Shown here: one piece after another, positions 10,446 to 20,641 of the stretch
How the letters are laid out: each line of letters starts with the position of its first letter
Numbering within the stretch: the first letter of the stretch is position 1
From: Collybia mongolica
Taxonomy: Eukaryota > Basidiomycota > Agaricomycetes > Agaricales > Clitocybaceae
Direction: 5' to 3'
Assembly (NCBI GenBank): GCA_013420905.1
Contig: JAAXNY010000001.1
Span: 4,278,001-4,342,000 of the forward strand
DNA: 64,000 nucleotides
Program-made: the position numbers and the translations under genes
The notes under the pieces: generated by a model
The model's input: only the letters and a program-made list of their open reading frames with translations
Told to the model about the DNA's origin: nothing
Database searches by the model: none

Positions 10446-11151
10446 AATGATGCAGAGGAAATTGATTCTTCGAACCAGAACGTTGTAAAGAGAGTATAAT
10501 AGAGTTGGGCGATGTCTTGGGACAAAAAGCACAGCCAGTGCCCTTTTTATACCTCTACGACTAGAGAAGTGCTACCCAGTCTCTCATTCGTTGCGCGCGT
10601 TCTATCCCCAGAAAAATCTATACATTTCAACTGAACAGGTCCGAGACGCGTGCCTAATTGAAATGCTGGGCCCAATTAAAAAAAAAAAAAGGAGCTCCGT
10701 AAAAATTCATGTGGAGCGCGGCAGTGTCCGCATGACAACTGGGACAGTTGTTATCAGTGTTGAGGGGGAGATGGGTATAAGCAAAATCGAATTGGAAAAA
10801 CCTACCAAGGTTACAAGGATTGAAATAGATTGTCTATAAAAAGTCAGTGATCGCGCCACGGTTTTTAATGATCGAGAGAATTGCACCAGAATTAAACCGT
10901 ACTATTTATAACTTAAGTAGCCGGGGCAAGGGCGGAAGCTTTCTTATGAAGACAATAGAACAACGGCAAAAACCAATTGTATTGTTTAAAGTCCAGGGGA
11001 CTGTATATAAGATATGTGTTGGACTTCAATTAAAGAATTGAAGCCCAACGAAAGGCGGGGGAATATGTAAGTAAAAAAAAAAAAAAAAGGGCACTAGGGC
11101 CCAGGGAAACACAGATATATATATAAAACGTAGGGGGGGGGCGCGGCGCGG
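10446..11151. other. Spacer between the two antisense cargo genes
   Basis: Contains the presumed promoter of gene B and the 3' end region of gene A. A-tracts occur near 10680-10692 and 11073-11088, and there is a TATATATATA run near 11114. Small open frames on either strand show no codon pattern or recognisable similarity. No further gene is supported. Confidence 0.5.
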
Positions 11152-13101
11152 CTACTCCTCCTCGCTGTCAGGAACGGACGCAGAAGATCTTGACGACGAA
11201 GAACTGTCATCAACCTCTACTTCTTCTTCCAAGGGCGGCCAAGGGAGATTCTGGAAGTCCGCGTAGAAGAGGAGGGCGCTCTCCGTGGCTGGCGTAGTCA
11301 GCAAGAGGTTTTGAAGGCCCTCCAGGCCTTCCTCCTCGTACAACCTACCAATGGTGCCAACTATGCGCGCCAACAAGGAGTCGCGCATTTCAAGCGCGCG
11401 GTTAGCGGCCTGAATGACCTCCGCGGCAAGGGTGTCCGCGTCGCTGAGCTGAGCATAGGCTTCAGCAACCGCTAGTAGAATAAGTAAAATCAGTAGTAAA
11501 CAAAAAGACAGAAAGAAGATGGCTTACTAGAAATGCCCGCACCAAGCATGGGCCCCAGATCCTCACGGAGCCTAGCGCGCTTCTGGGGAGTGAGGCTGAA
11601 GCTGCACTTCCCCTTCTTGGCGGTGGCGCATTCCACGCACGGTTTACCCCAACCGTTGAAGGTGCACTCAATGTCGCCGCGGGTGGCGCACATTGTGCAA
11701 GGATAGCCCACCTAGTAAAAATGATCAGTAACAAGAAATAAAGTAGTAATAAACATACGGAAGAGCGCCGCGGCGCAAGGTCAGCCAGCAGGGAGGTAAT
11801 AGGGGACTGTAGCGGCGTCAGCTCCCGGTTGGGAACCAGCGCGTGCTTGCGGCGTGTCGCCTGTGCCCTATCCCTAGAGCGAGTGGTCTTACGCGACCGA
11901 CGAGGAGAAGGGGCCGCGGGAGGCAACAACTCCGCGAACCCCTCTTGAGCCAACTGGCGGGCGATCTCATCATCGAAGAGCCGAAGTTCAGGGACTTCAA
12001 CCTTCACCAGCGGCTGCCCAGAGGACTAAGGAGATAAAGATGAGTAAAAGTAAATGACTTCAAGAGAGAAAAGAGACATACCGGGCCTGCTTCCGAGGGA
12101 CGCGGCGCGGAAGCACTGCCAGTCCCCTGGGCGCGCGACATGTCGGACTAGAATTTTGAAATCAAGTCAGCAATAATGTGAAACTCGTAAAGTAAAAGAT
12201 ATACCTGGGGAACCGCACGGCCTTTGCCCTTGGACCCAGCTGTACGCTTCCGCTTGAGGGGCTATTAAAATAAGTCAACTACCGAAGAAAAGTAATAAAA
12301 AGCAGTAATAAACGAACCGCGGGTACCAAGACCGGGGAGCGCGCCGGCAAGGGCGTGGCGGACCAACTGTCCCGGTACTGATGGTAACGGCGCGGTGCGC
12401 CAACCATGCGAGGAGGGACGAGGAAAGTATCCTGAAAGATACTTTCACCATTGTCGCGCTCGAAGCGCGACCCCACCTGGTCCAGGACTTGCTCCACAGT
12501 GGGAGCCTGGCCCTAAAGTAAAAGGTAGTCAGCTTGACAAGGGCAGGCAGAGTAAAGAAGTAAACAAGTCACTTACCAGAAGAATGGAATTGTGGCCCAG
12601 GTCAGTCGATATGACCGTGCGCCAGGAAGACCACGAAGCCTCGCGCGCGTCGACAGGGATGCGCATCACTTGAAGGTGAAGCGCGCGCAGGAGGAGAATA
12701 GCCGGATATGGCAGCGAAAAACGCGCGCCACGGACCACGCCAGTGATGGCATCCTGAGACCAGTAAATAAGTAAAAGGTTTTAATAAGTAAAAGATGGGC
12801 GTACGATGAGCATGGAGCAGTGATCGACGAAGTCAATCAACTCGTCGAGGTCAAGGGGGCCCTGATGGTCCATACGGGGCGCGAGTTCCTCGGCCATAAT
12901 AATCCACCCTTGCTCCATGGCGACAAAGACATCGCCCTCGGCATCTTCAAGGAGGTCGGAAAATGAGGGGACCGGCTGGTCCACATAGACCATAGTGGGG
13001 GAACGGCCCTCAGTCGGTAGAATCGCGGCAGAGAGCGAGAGAGACAGCGCGGAAGGCGAGCGCAGAGCACGAGCCATGGCGGAAGTAGAAGTGGAAGACA
13101 T
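11152..13101 (-). CDS. Antisense cargo gene A of the gypsy element: Zn2Cys6-like cysteine-cluster protein
   Basis: Eight exons can be read: 13101-12805, 12753-12577, 12512-12318, 12261-12205, 12147-12082, 12025-11759, 11711-11528 and 11471-11152. All have GT...AG introns of 46-64 nt and consistent phases, giving about 520 residues from MSSTSTSAMARAL to a DSEEE end. Exon 7 encodes CTMC-X7-C-X8-CVEC-X7-C, close to the fungal Zn2Cys6 binuclear cluster (CX2CX6CX5-12CX2CX6-8C), preceded by a basic block in exon 6 (RRSRKTTRSRDRAQATRRK) and followed by a helical region and a Ser/Glu-rich acidic tail. This is the layout of a DNA-binding regulator, although the cluster is internal rather than N-terminal. 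It could instead be a gag-like nucleic-acid-binding protein. Confidence 0.8.
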
Positions 13102-13540
13102 TTCTGTTTGAAAAGGTTGGAGCGTTTGAGCGATGCAGATAGCAAAGAGATTTAGAAATGGGCTATAAAGTCCAAATTGTCTAAAACTTAGCAAGGACGC
13201 GAGCTTTTTAAAACGCACAACCCTGCATTGCGAAGCTCTAAAGAACAAACAGGAGTACCGATCTCTTGCTGAAGTGTCAGAAACATAACGAGAAAAATGT
13301 CCAGATGACTGAAATATCTGTAAAGCGATGTCCAAATGTCAAGTACTCTCTCAGGAGACGTATATAACTGTCACGATCCTGATGGGAAGTAAACCTCTGG
13401 GCTCGATCCCAACATCGCGCGCCTACCTGTCTAAAAGCGGAACCGTTGTAACATTGTACTGAAAGATTAGACGCGTGCAGACCCGAAGTATTGGACCAAC
13501 CTGCCGGCAAAGAGAGACTGAGGACAGTCTACATTTGTGG
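13102..13540. other. Probable antisense promoter region of cargo gene A
   Basis: No gene is supported in this 440-bp stretch between the start of gene A and the polypurine tract. It is the only unique sequence upstream of gene A inside the element, so it should hold the antisense promoter unless transcription begins inside the 3' LTR. I saw no clear TATA box on the minus strand near the start. Confidence 0.4.
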
Positions 13541-13551
13541 TATGGGGGAGA
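13541..13551 (+). other. Polypurine tract of the gypsy element
   Basis: TATGGGGGAGA is directly adjacent to the 3' LTR start at 13552, the position where plus-strand DNA synthesis is primed. Confidence 0.8.
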
Positions 13552-14767
13552 TGATAGGGCCCGAAATTGTTTGCACTTATAAAGTCAACAAGTAAGGCTA
13601 TTAGTGTCATTTCTAATAACCAAGTAAGCAGTAATAAAGGATTAGAGTCGAGCTCCGAGACGGCTAATCAGAGTGAACTAGTCTAATGGATAATACACTA
13701 TCAGTACAGAGGACTATGAGTACGGTCTATTATTAGTCCTATTCACCATGCCCGGTTACAACCTCGGTGTCTTAGTTCATAAGTAACCGTTGTAGTATGA
13801 TATCATTAGTCCGGGGATCATCATTAATAGGAGAAGTAATTGTAAATTCGGGACTTGCACAACCCGATCCTAGTCAGGGGTACTTGGTGTTAACTACCGG
13901 AAGTGACGGGACACCGTGAATAGCAACCAGGACAATCAGGAGGAGTAAACGACAGTGCCGCGCTGTTTTAAATAACAGAGCGCGCGGTCGGGACTTGATA
14001 AGAGTTTAGCCAGCTCTTTCAATATTTGATAAGTAACCAGTAAACGACATAATTGGCACGCATGGCGCGCGCGCCAAGTTGTAGTAGACGCATCAGTATT
14101 GAATACAGATTCTTGGCGCGCGGGAGCGCGGTTCCGTGTAAAATTTACAATTCCATATGATATTTAGTTTGTACATTATAAATAGACTGTAGATGAGTAG
14201 CGCTAAGGCAAGGAATCTTGCCCCCACTTCGCGCGACTATAGAGTATACAAATCACATTTGTTAAAACACTATTGCGTGCCCGAATTAAGGATCAGATTG
14301 CTTCAACGTGTCTTGATTGGAATTGATTGGAGAACCACAGAATTAAAGAAACTTAGTTCACTTGGAACTTAGTACCGTATTGTCCGTTGGAATTACTAGG
14401 CACTTGGCCTTAGTGCACTTGGCACTGTATTGTTTGATAAGTCACTTGGACTTATAGATCCGCTTGGGATCACTAATAATTGAACGTACACTTGGTACTC
14501 AGTCTATTGGATCGAGAGATATTATAAATATACCTAGCAGGTTTTTGAACCTGTGTTGAAGCTTTTGTCTAAATCGAACCCGTCGAGAGATCATTGGAAA
14601 GGGCTTTGGCTAGTACTATTCAAAGCTTAGTGCTTCTAAGCACTTGAACCCGAACTCAAAACAGGCGATTCCTACTGTTCGTGTGTTGATTGTTAGGTTT
14701 GGTGTGTGTGTGAGAGAGATTACATTTCATAGCATCAGCGCACTTATAGCCCAGGAGCCCCCTTTCA
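13552..14767 (+). repeat. 3' LTR of the gypsy element
   Basis: 1216 bp, starting TGATAGGG and ending CCCTTTCA; side-by-side reading with 531-1746 showed no difference. It is followed by ACGC, the same four bases that precede the 5' LTR. Confidence 0.95.
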
Positions 14768-14773
14768 ACGCTG

Positions 14774-14789
14774 CATCAGGAAAATGACA
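14774..14789 (+). repeat. Left terminal inverted repeat
   Basis: CATCAGGAAAATGACA, 16 of 16 bases matching the complement of 18282-18297. It begins 2 bp after the ACGC duplication of the gypsy element. Confidence 0.85.
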
Positions 14790-15099
14790 CATGGTCTGAC
14801 CGCCTTAATAAGCCGCTTTAAGATGAAATAAGACGAAATAAGACACCAGACATTCTGTCTTATTTAAGCTATGTCCATTTCTGAATCCAGGTGATTTTAA
14901 GACACCAGACATAACCAGACACATTTAAGACATGCTTTTTAAGACACCAGACCTTTTTAAGATGCCAGATGGCTCTAGAATGTCACACTTTTCAGGTTAT
15001 TTTCAGTACGGGGACATATTGTCATTTTGACGCGATATGTAAGCAAGATGAGTGGCGATGGCTGCTGGGCCTGAACGCCAGTCACTACATAGTGTACTA

Positions 15100-17291
15100 C
15101 TAGTCACTGTCATCATCGACAATCTGGCGGCGACGCAAGGGGGCAATGACAGGGTTCACTGGTATTTTCGGCTGGTTCCGTTTCTTGGACTCGAGGTGGT
15201 AGGGGTTGGTCGTAGCGAGGATCTTGTTCCATTTCTGGCCTGGGGTCGCTAGCTCCTCAGAGTAGTGGGCTGTCGCTTCAGACCAAACTCCTGTAAATCC
15301 AGCGGTATCCTTGACAAAGAAGCCCGTTGATAGGGCCCGAAATTGTTTGCACTTATAAAGTCGACAAGTAAGGCTATTAGTATCATTTCTAATAACCAAG
15401 TAAATGGTAATAAAGGATTAGAGTCGAGCTCCAAGACGGCTAATCAGAGTGAACTAGTCTAATGGATAATACACTATCAGTACAGAGGACTATGAGTACG
15501 GTCTATTATTAGTCCTATTCACCATGCCCGGTTACAACCTCGGTGTCTTAGTTCATACATAAGTAACCGTTGTAGTATGATATCATTAGTCCGGGGATCA
15601 TCATTAATAGGAGAAGTAATTGTAAATTCGGGACTTGCACAACCCAATCATAGTCAGGGGTACTTGGTGTTAACTACTGGGAGTGACGGGACCCCGTGAA
15701 TAGCAACCGGGACAATCAGGAGGAGTAAATGGCAGTGCTGCGCTGTTTTAAATAACAAAGCGCGTGGTCGTGACTTGATAAGAGTTTAGCCAGCTCTTTC
15801 AATATTTGATAAGTAACCAGTAAACGGCATAATTGGCACGCATGGTGCGCGCACCAAGTTGTAGAGGATGCATCAGCATTGAATACAGATCCTTGGCGCG
15901 CGGGAGCGCGGTTCCGTGTAAAATTTACAATTCCGTATGATATTTAGTTTGTACACTATAAATAGACTGTAGATGAGTAGCGCTAAGGCAAGGAATCTTG
16001 CCCCCACTTCGCGCTACTATAGAGTATACAAATCACATTTGTTAAAACACTATTGCGTGCCCGAATTAAGGATCAGATTGCTTCAACGTGTCTTGATTGG
16101 AATTGATTGAAGAACCACAGAATTAAAGAAACTTAGTTCACTTGGAACTTAGTACCGTATTGTCCATTGGAATTACTAGGCACTTGGCCTTAGTGCACTT
16201 GGCACTGTATTGTTTGATAAGTCACTTGGACTTATAGATCTGCTTGGGATCATTAATAATTGAACGTACACTTGGTACTCAGTCTATTGGATCGAGAGAT
16301 ATTATAAATATACCTAGCAGGTTTTTGAACCTGTGTTGAAGCTTTTGTCTAAATCAAACCCGTTGAGAGATCATTGGAAAGGGCTTTGGCTAGTACTATT
16401 CGAAGCTTAGTGCTTCTAAGCACTTGAACCTGAACTCAAAACAGGCGATTCCTACTGTTCGTGTGTTGATTGTTAGGTTTGGTGTGTGTGTGTAAGGGAT
16501 TACATTTCATAGCATCAGCGCACTTACAGCCCAGGAGCCCCCTTTCACCGTCGCCCAGCATTTCAGGGCTCGTTCAACCTATGATGACAGGTGAGTATCT
16601 CGATGATTGCCAGGGTTGCTAACTTACTGCAGTAGCTGCCATCACCAGTGCGCCTTGCGGATTGTCATCGATCTTGAACTCGGGCGCAAGATTGTCGACT
16701 ATGGCAACGTGATGCATGAATGTTTCCATCACCATCCGTGACTGGAATGAGCCTTTATACCTCTGTACAATATTAGCAAGGAAGTGAGAATAATTGAAAG
16801 TCACTCACAATGTCGTCGGGATCAGCCTCATCAACACTCATCCAAAGAAAGGGGGAAGGGTTGTCGAGGCTGGGTGGGACCGCCCACTCCACATAATTGC
16901 GCCGCTCCTCCGGATCATTATAGATGGGATCTGAATCCCAGAAAGTCTGAATGGCGGTGCCTGCCGCATTCGCAAAGTTGCTGCGCCATTCGTATGTCCT
17001 CTGCCTAAGCTGGTGCAGGCTGTCAATTAGAAGGAAAACTCATTGAACTGGACAATGTACCAGAGCAAAAAGCGGGTCCTTGGTAGCCGAGAAGACATGA
17101 GAATGGTTGGGGAAGATGTTGCCCCAGAGATTCTGCGCCTCAGTGACATGGTTAACCAGGATCCAGGGATTGGCAGCCATCTGCCACGTCATCGCTGACA
17201 ACAACTGCACAGCCGCCGCCAATGTCGCCAACGATGGTATATTTGGCTTCCATGATCTTTGCCTGTTTATTAATAATCCGACTCTTTTCAA
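15100..17291 (-). pseudogene. DUF6532-like gene, interrupted by a solo LTR
   Basis: Minus-strand exons: 17291 down to a donor near 17059 (MKRVGLLINRQRSWKP...KDPLFAL), then LRQRTYEWRSNFANAAG...DEADPDDI, then RYKGSFQSRMVMETFMHHVAI...AATA, then VERALKCWATGFFVKDTAG to a stop at 15100-15102. Motifs such as RYKGxFQxRMVMETFxHH and a C-terminal ALxxW...W...Y block resemble the DUF6532 family, which is greatly expanded in agaricomycetes and has no established function. The solo LTR (15328-16547) splits the last exon: GCGACGG|GGC joins in frame as Ala-Thr-Gly once the LTR and one CCGT are removed. The start at 17291 is the first Met of the first exon seen; a longer N-terminus may have been lost on capture. 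Family call is from memory of consensus. Confidence 0.6.
15328..16547 (+). mobile_element. Solo LTR of the same gypsy family
   Basis: 1220 bp with the same TGATAGGG...CCCTTTCA ends as the full element, flanked by CCGT on both sides (15324-15327 and 16548-16551), so internal sequence was lost by LTR recombination. It differs from the young LTRs at dozens of positions, many of them C-to-T or G-to-A at CpG, and has a 4-bp CATA repeat insertion near 15556. It is older than the full-length copy. Confidence 0.93.
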
Positions 17292-17364
17292 TACACCTAC
17301 ACATCAAGAGACTACACGTTTGACGTGCACCGACGCGTCTAGATAGTCAAAATTACGGATACTC

Positions 17365-17863
17365 ATGGCTCCCACTTCACATAACGCAAAAGATGATGCT
17401 GTCTTCATGGCAGACCTCCTCGGTGGCTTGGACAATTCCTTTTGGAATGCTGTCCCCACCCCCGACCCATCACCCATAAGACCATGCATACCTCAACAAC
17501 TAAAGATGCCCTCCAAGCGACCATCCCATGGGTTCAGTTCTCCCACACGCCCTTTGCCTGTTGCAATAAAGCTATCTGCGTCCAAGGTGTTTTCTGCTGG
17601 CAATGTGCTTTTGCAAGGTGCCGAAGACTGGGACTGGAGCAAAAACCTCCCCACTCTGGAAAAGAAATATCCACGGAAAGCAGCTCAGGTACGGTTGATC
17701 ATTCAAACATTGACTAGCTGTAGCTGAACGCTGGTACATACAGCCAAAAAACGTTATTAATCAAATCCCGCCTTATACACCCGAGCCATGTACAAGATGT
17801 GTTGTGGTATCAATAACTGAATCTAGCGACAATGGTCACTACCGAAAGGCAAGTATCCAATGA
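17365..17863 (+). pseudogene. Dna2-like N-terminal gene fragment captured in the TIR element
   Basis: Exon 1 (17365-17688) and exon 2 (17744-17863) join in frame across a 55-nt GT...AG intron to give about 147 residues. Segments FMADLLGGLDNSFWNAVP, LLQGAEDWDWS and PYTPEPCTRCVVVSITE resemble the N-terminal region of the replication helicase-nuclease Dna2, including the start of its OB-like part. The reading frame then stops, and no nuclease or helicase motif follows. A GC-AG intron from 17849 would extend it only slightly into an acidic tail. It starts head-to-head with the DUF6532-like gene, 74 bp away. The similarity is from recollection of fungal Dna2 sequences; a database comparison would decide. 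If right, it is a transposon-captured host exon pair. Confidence 0.5.
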
Positions 17864-18281
17864 CAATGATGACAACAATCCCTCCTGACGGACTTGCAGC
17901 CCAACCCGACGGCAATGACAGCAAGAACGAGAATGAGACAGAATCTGAGGATGGAGCACCACATTGGACAACAATGAAACACCCCGTCACCGAGGTTCCA
18001 TAAAGCCCGGTCAATTGCTTATTCCGCGGATATGAAAAATCAGCACGTTAAACATATTCTGTCAGTATTCTGTCACTAGCTTGGCATCTGCATAGTATTA
18101 GGCATTGGGACCGTAATCTACTTATTTTATTTTATTCTAAATTTATCTTAAAACCGTCTTATGGTCTTAAAGGCGTCTGGCGTCTTACACGGAATCTGAG
18201 AAAACAGGTCATTTTTAAGACATAAGACAAAAATAAGATGAAATAAGATGAAATAAGGCAAATCAGACACATCAGACAATT

Positions 18282-18297
18282 TGTCATTTTCCTGATG
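18282..18297 (-). repeat. Right terminal inverted repeat
   Basis: TGTCATTTTCCTGATG, the exact complement of the left repeat, followed by TG and the TPR gene coding sequence. Confidence 0.85.
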
Positions 18298-18299
18298 TG

Positions 18300-20641
18300 A
18301 TATAAAGCCAGTGCTTCCCTTCCGGTGGACAGTCCCTGATTATATTGCTCAGCGGCATTGAGCGTGTACGTCAGGTATGAGAGACCTCTTGCTAGGTCAG
18401 CAAGGTGGTCACTGCTGCTACCTTCTGGTGGTTGAATTGAACGGTAGCATTGGACTGCTTCTCTGCAGGCCAAAACTGCATCATTCTTTTGACCAGCATG
18501 TATGTAGTCACTCGCAAGATCATAGAGTCGATCAGCGACAGTCGTAGAGTCTAGCTCAGCAATGGAATTGGTAGACAGTTTACGATAAATCTCGATGACC
18601 TCGTGCCGGATGGTGACGACTGTTGTATTCTGCTTAATGCGTCGTAGACTCCACGAAGATTCTTGGAGAGCGCTTGCGAGAAGAAGAGGATCGCTATTTG
18701 ATTGTCGTATCAACTCGAGTGCCTCAGTTGAACATCGCTCTGCCGCCGCAAAATCTCCAGTGTCATGGAGGAGGGTAGCATATCTCCACAACGACTCTAT
18801 GAAATGTGTAGTGAATTTGGCTGGGCGAGATGCAGCCAGTGTCCGGAATAATTGGTTGGACTCCTGCATACGATCCAGTGATAGACGGACATCGTCTGAA
18901 AAAGGAGCACTAGAAAGGTGTGCGAGGCATGTAGCAAGATTTTCATCGTATATTCTAGGATATTGGTCAGACAAACCACGATAGATGGCCAGAGCTTGGA
19001 GCTCCCTGTTATAGGCGTCGCGTATTTTACCCGTGTCTTCTAGGCTATATGATAGGCTGTGACATGCCCGTGCCGTGTTAAATTCTACCCACACGGTCGA
19101 AACATAGTCCCAACCATAATTCGAGAACAGGGTTTGATGAGGTGGGGCGTCGCTGTCGACTTCGTCAGTCTCGACAGCAATTGTTTCCAAATATTCATCT
19201 GTGGCATCACCAGCCCATAGCTCCCATTCCTTGAGTTCTGCGCGGATGTTCTCCAAGAGTGCGAGAGACTCTTGTGCAACCTCTAATCCTTTCCCAAAAT
19301 TGCCGTCCCGGGTAAGGACACTCCACCATTCTATCAAAGAGTTCGACAGCTCAAGGTGAACGTTGTGTCTGCATGGCTTTTTCAGCATATCTCGTTCCCT
19401 CGCAACGCACTCTTCTATATCTTCCGTGGCTCCTTTGTAATCGCCAACTTTTGTTTTATATTCTGAGAGATTTCGGAGCGCCAAAGCCAAGTACGGGTCA
19501 TACATTTGGGCATTCGTGTCGAAGAGCGTTCTATAGAGATCGACTGTCCAGGTACCAACGGTTTTTGCGTCTGTATACATCCTTAAGTCGTGTAGCTGGA
19601 TCGCGAGATTCACCATATCCCATGCGGCATTTTGTATCGATCTCTCTCCAGGGGGGCCTTGTAGGATATCGATAACATCCCACGTTGCAGCAATGACTGC
19701 GCGGTGGCGCACCGCAGGCGTTTGATGATCCGTTGCCCATCGGTGTGGAATGGCTGGCTTGAAAGGCCCCAAATATGGACTACATGGGTCTCTGCTTTGA
19801 AATATTTGCGCAGCGGCAAGAGTACCTAACGCGGAAACAATGTCTTTGATCTGCTCGTGGAGATAGAGTGACCCCAGGGATACCGAAGGAAGATCCATCG
19901 ATTCTGTGGGGGAGTGAGTGACAGAGGTCACAATTTGAGAGTAGCTAACATCTGGTGGCGTGCTGGCTTGGAGGCCTGCCGCGAAGACTTCCATTCGATT
20001 CAGCCCTCGTTGCTGTTGTTTGTCTAACACGACTAATTGCTTTTCTATCCGGGACGTCGCCGACGCCACGCCAGATATCGGCTTCTCAATACGAACGAGC
20101 GCAAAGAGCTATCATGCATTAGTTGGAGATATCTTTTTAAAGAGTAGCGACCAACCACAAAGCGCATTGAGAATGTTTGTACCTTATCCTTCAGTCCTTC
20201 TATATCAGTCTCGATGACGTTACAGTTTGACCAGGCTTTGAATGCCGCGCATAACTTATTGAATCGACCTTTGGTTTTAGGAATAATCAAGTCACAAGAG
20301 CGGAGTACTTCACGCATACGCCTGAATTGCTATAAGAGAATTCACAGAACTTCTATAGCACAAGACTCACTCTAAAAGTTCAGAAAGTGCCGAATATAGC
20401 TCAGAAGATTCGTCCAATACACGTCCATCGCAAATCCTTTTCAGGTCGGTCACATAATTAGTGATATCAGCGGTGAGCTTCCGTATGGTTTTCCGGTTCT
20501 GCGGAAACTTAGTATCAAGGTTAGTGTATACTCAGGTTCGGGGTTGAATAGACATACCTTGTTAATAGAGTTTTGTATTGCCCTCGCAAGCTGGAGAAGC
20601 GCTATTACCGCACTCGCAGTTGATATTGGATCTACTGGCAT
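18300..20641 (-). pseudogene. HeLo-like/TPR protein, 5' part of a gene broken by nested elements
   Basis: The start is MPVDPISTASAVIALLQLARAI at 20641. Short introns follow: exon 1 ends at 20558 and exon 2 starts near 20507 (FPQNRKTIRKL), then exons beginning RMREVLRSCDLI and LFALVRIEKPISG lead into one long exon. Roughly the first 150 residues are helical and resemble the N-terminal domain seen in agaricomycete NLR-like and MLKL/HeLo-like proteins. The rest is TPR-type repeats (LALRNLSEYKTKVGDYKGATEDIEEC, RYATLLHDTGDFAAAERCSTEALEL, LYDLASDYIHAGQKNDAVLACREAV). No nucleotide-binding domain is present. The frame is intact until 18300, where the TIR element begins in the middle of a TPR helix (ALALY). 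It continues at 530. Possible role before disruption: a signalling or incompatibility adaptor, by analogy only. Confidence 0.75.

Larger units (their letters stand above)
531..14767 (+). mobile_element. Full-length Ty3/gypsy LTR retrotransposon with antisense cargo genes
   Basis: The element is 14,237 bp with two 1216-bp LTRs that I could not distinguish by eye, TG...CA ends, and a 4-bp target duplication ACGC at 527-530 and 14768-14771. Order on the plus strand: LTR, tRNA-primer-like site, gag, aspartic protease, reverse transcriptase-RNase H-integrase. The 4.6 kb between pol and the polypurine tract holds two spliced genes on the minus strand. All reading frames appear intact, which with matching LTRs indicates a recent and possibly still competent copy. 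Typical fungal gypsy elements are 5-8 kb, so this one is roughly twice the usual size; cargo and long LTRs explain the excess. Integrase order after RNase H and the C-terminal GPY-like region place it in Ty3/gypsy rather than Ty1/copia. Confidence 0.95.
14774..18297. mobile_element. Terminal-inverted-repeat DNA element carrying gene pieces
   Basis: Ends are a 16-bp inverted repeat, CATCAGGAAAATGACA at 14774-14789 and its complement at 18282-18297, flanked by TG on both sides (14772-14773 and 18298-18299). Inside each end are many copies of AAGACACCAGAC-like and AAGATGAAATAAGAC-like motifs in opposite orientation, the usual subterminal transposase-binding arrangement. Excision of the element with one TG restores an open TPR reading frame. 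Without the solo LTR inside it the element is about 2.3 kb. It holds a DUF6532-like gene and a Dna2-like fragment but no transposase that I recognise, so it is probably non-autonomous. A 2-bp duplication would fit the CACTA/Mirage group, but I cannot assign a superfamily. Confidence 0.75.

Noticed and set aside
10591..11041. Plus-strand frames of 64-82 codons between the antisense genes
   Set aside because: No domain or plausible codon pattern, and they lie over the expected promoter and 3' end of the antisense genes.
14772..18299. Helitron as the identity of the 14774-18297 element
   Set aside because: It has inverted repeats and a duplication, and no TC...CTRR ends or Rep/helicase motifs; the Dna2-like piece lacks helicase motifs.
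18595..18984. Plus-strand frame of 129 codons
   Set aside because: Complement of the TPR coding exon.
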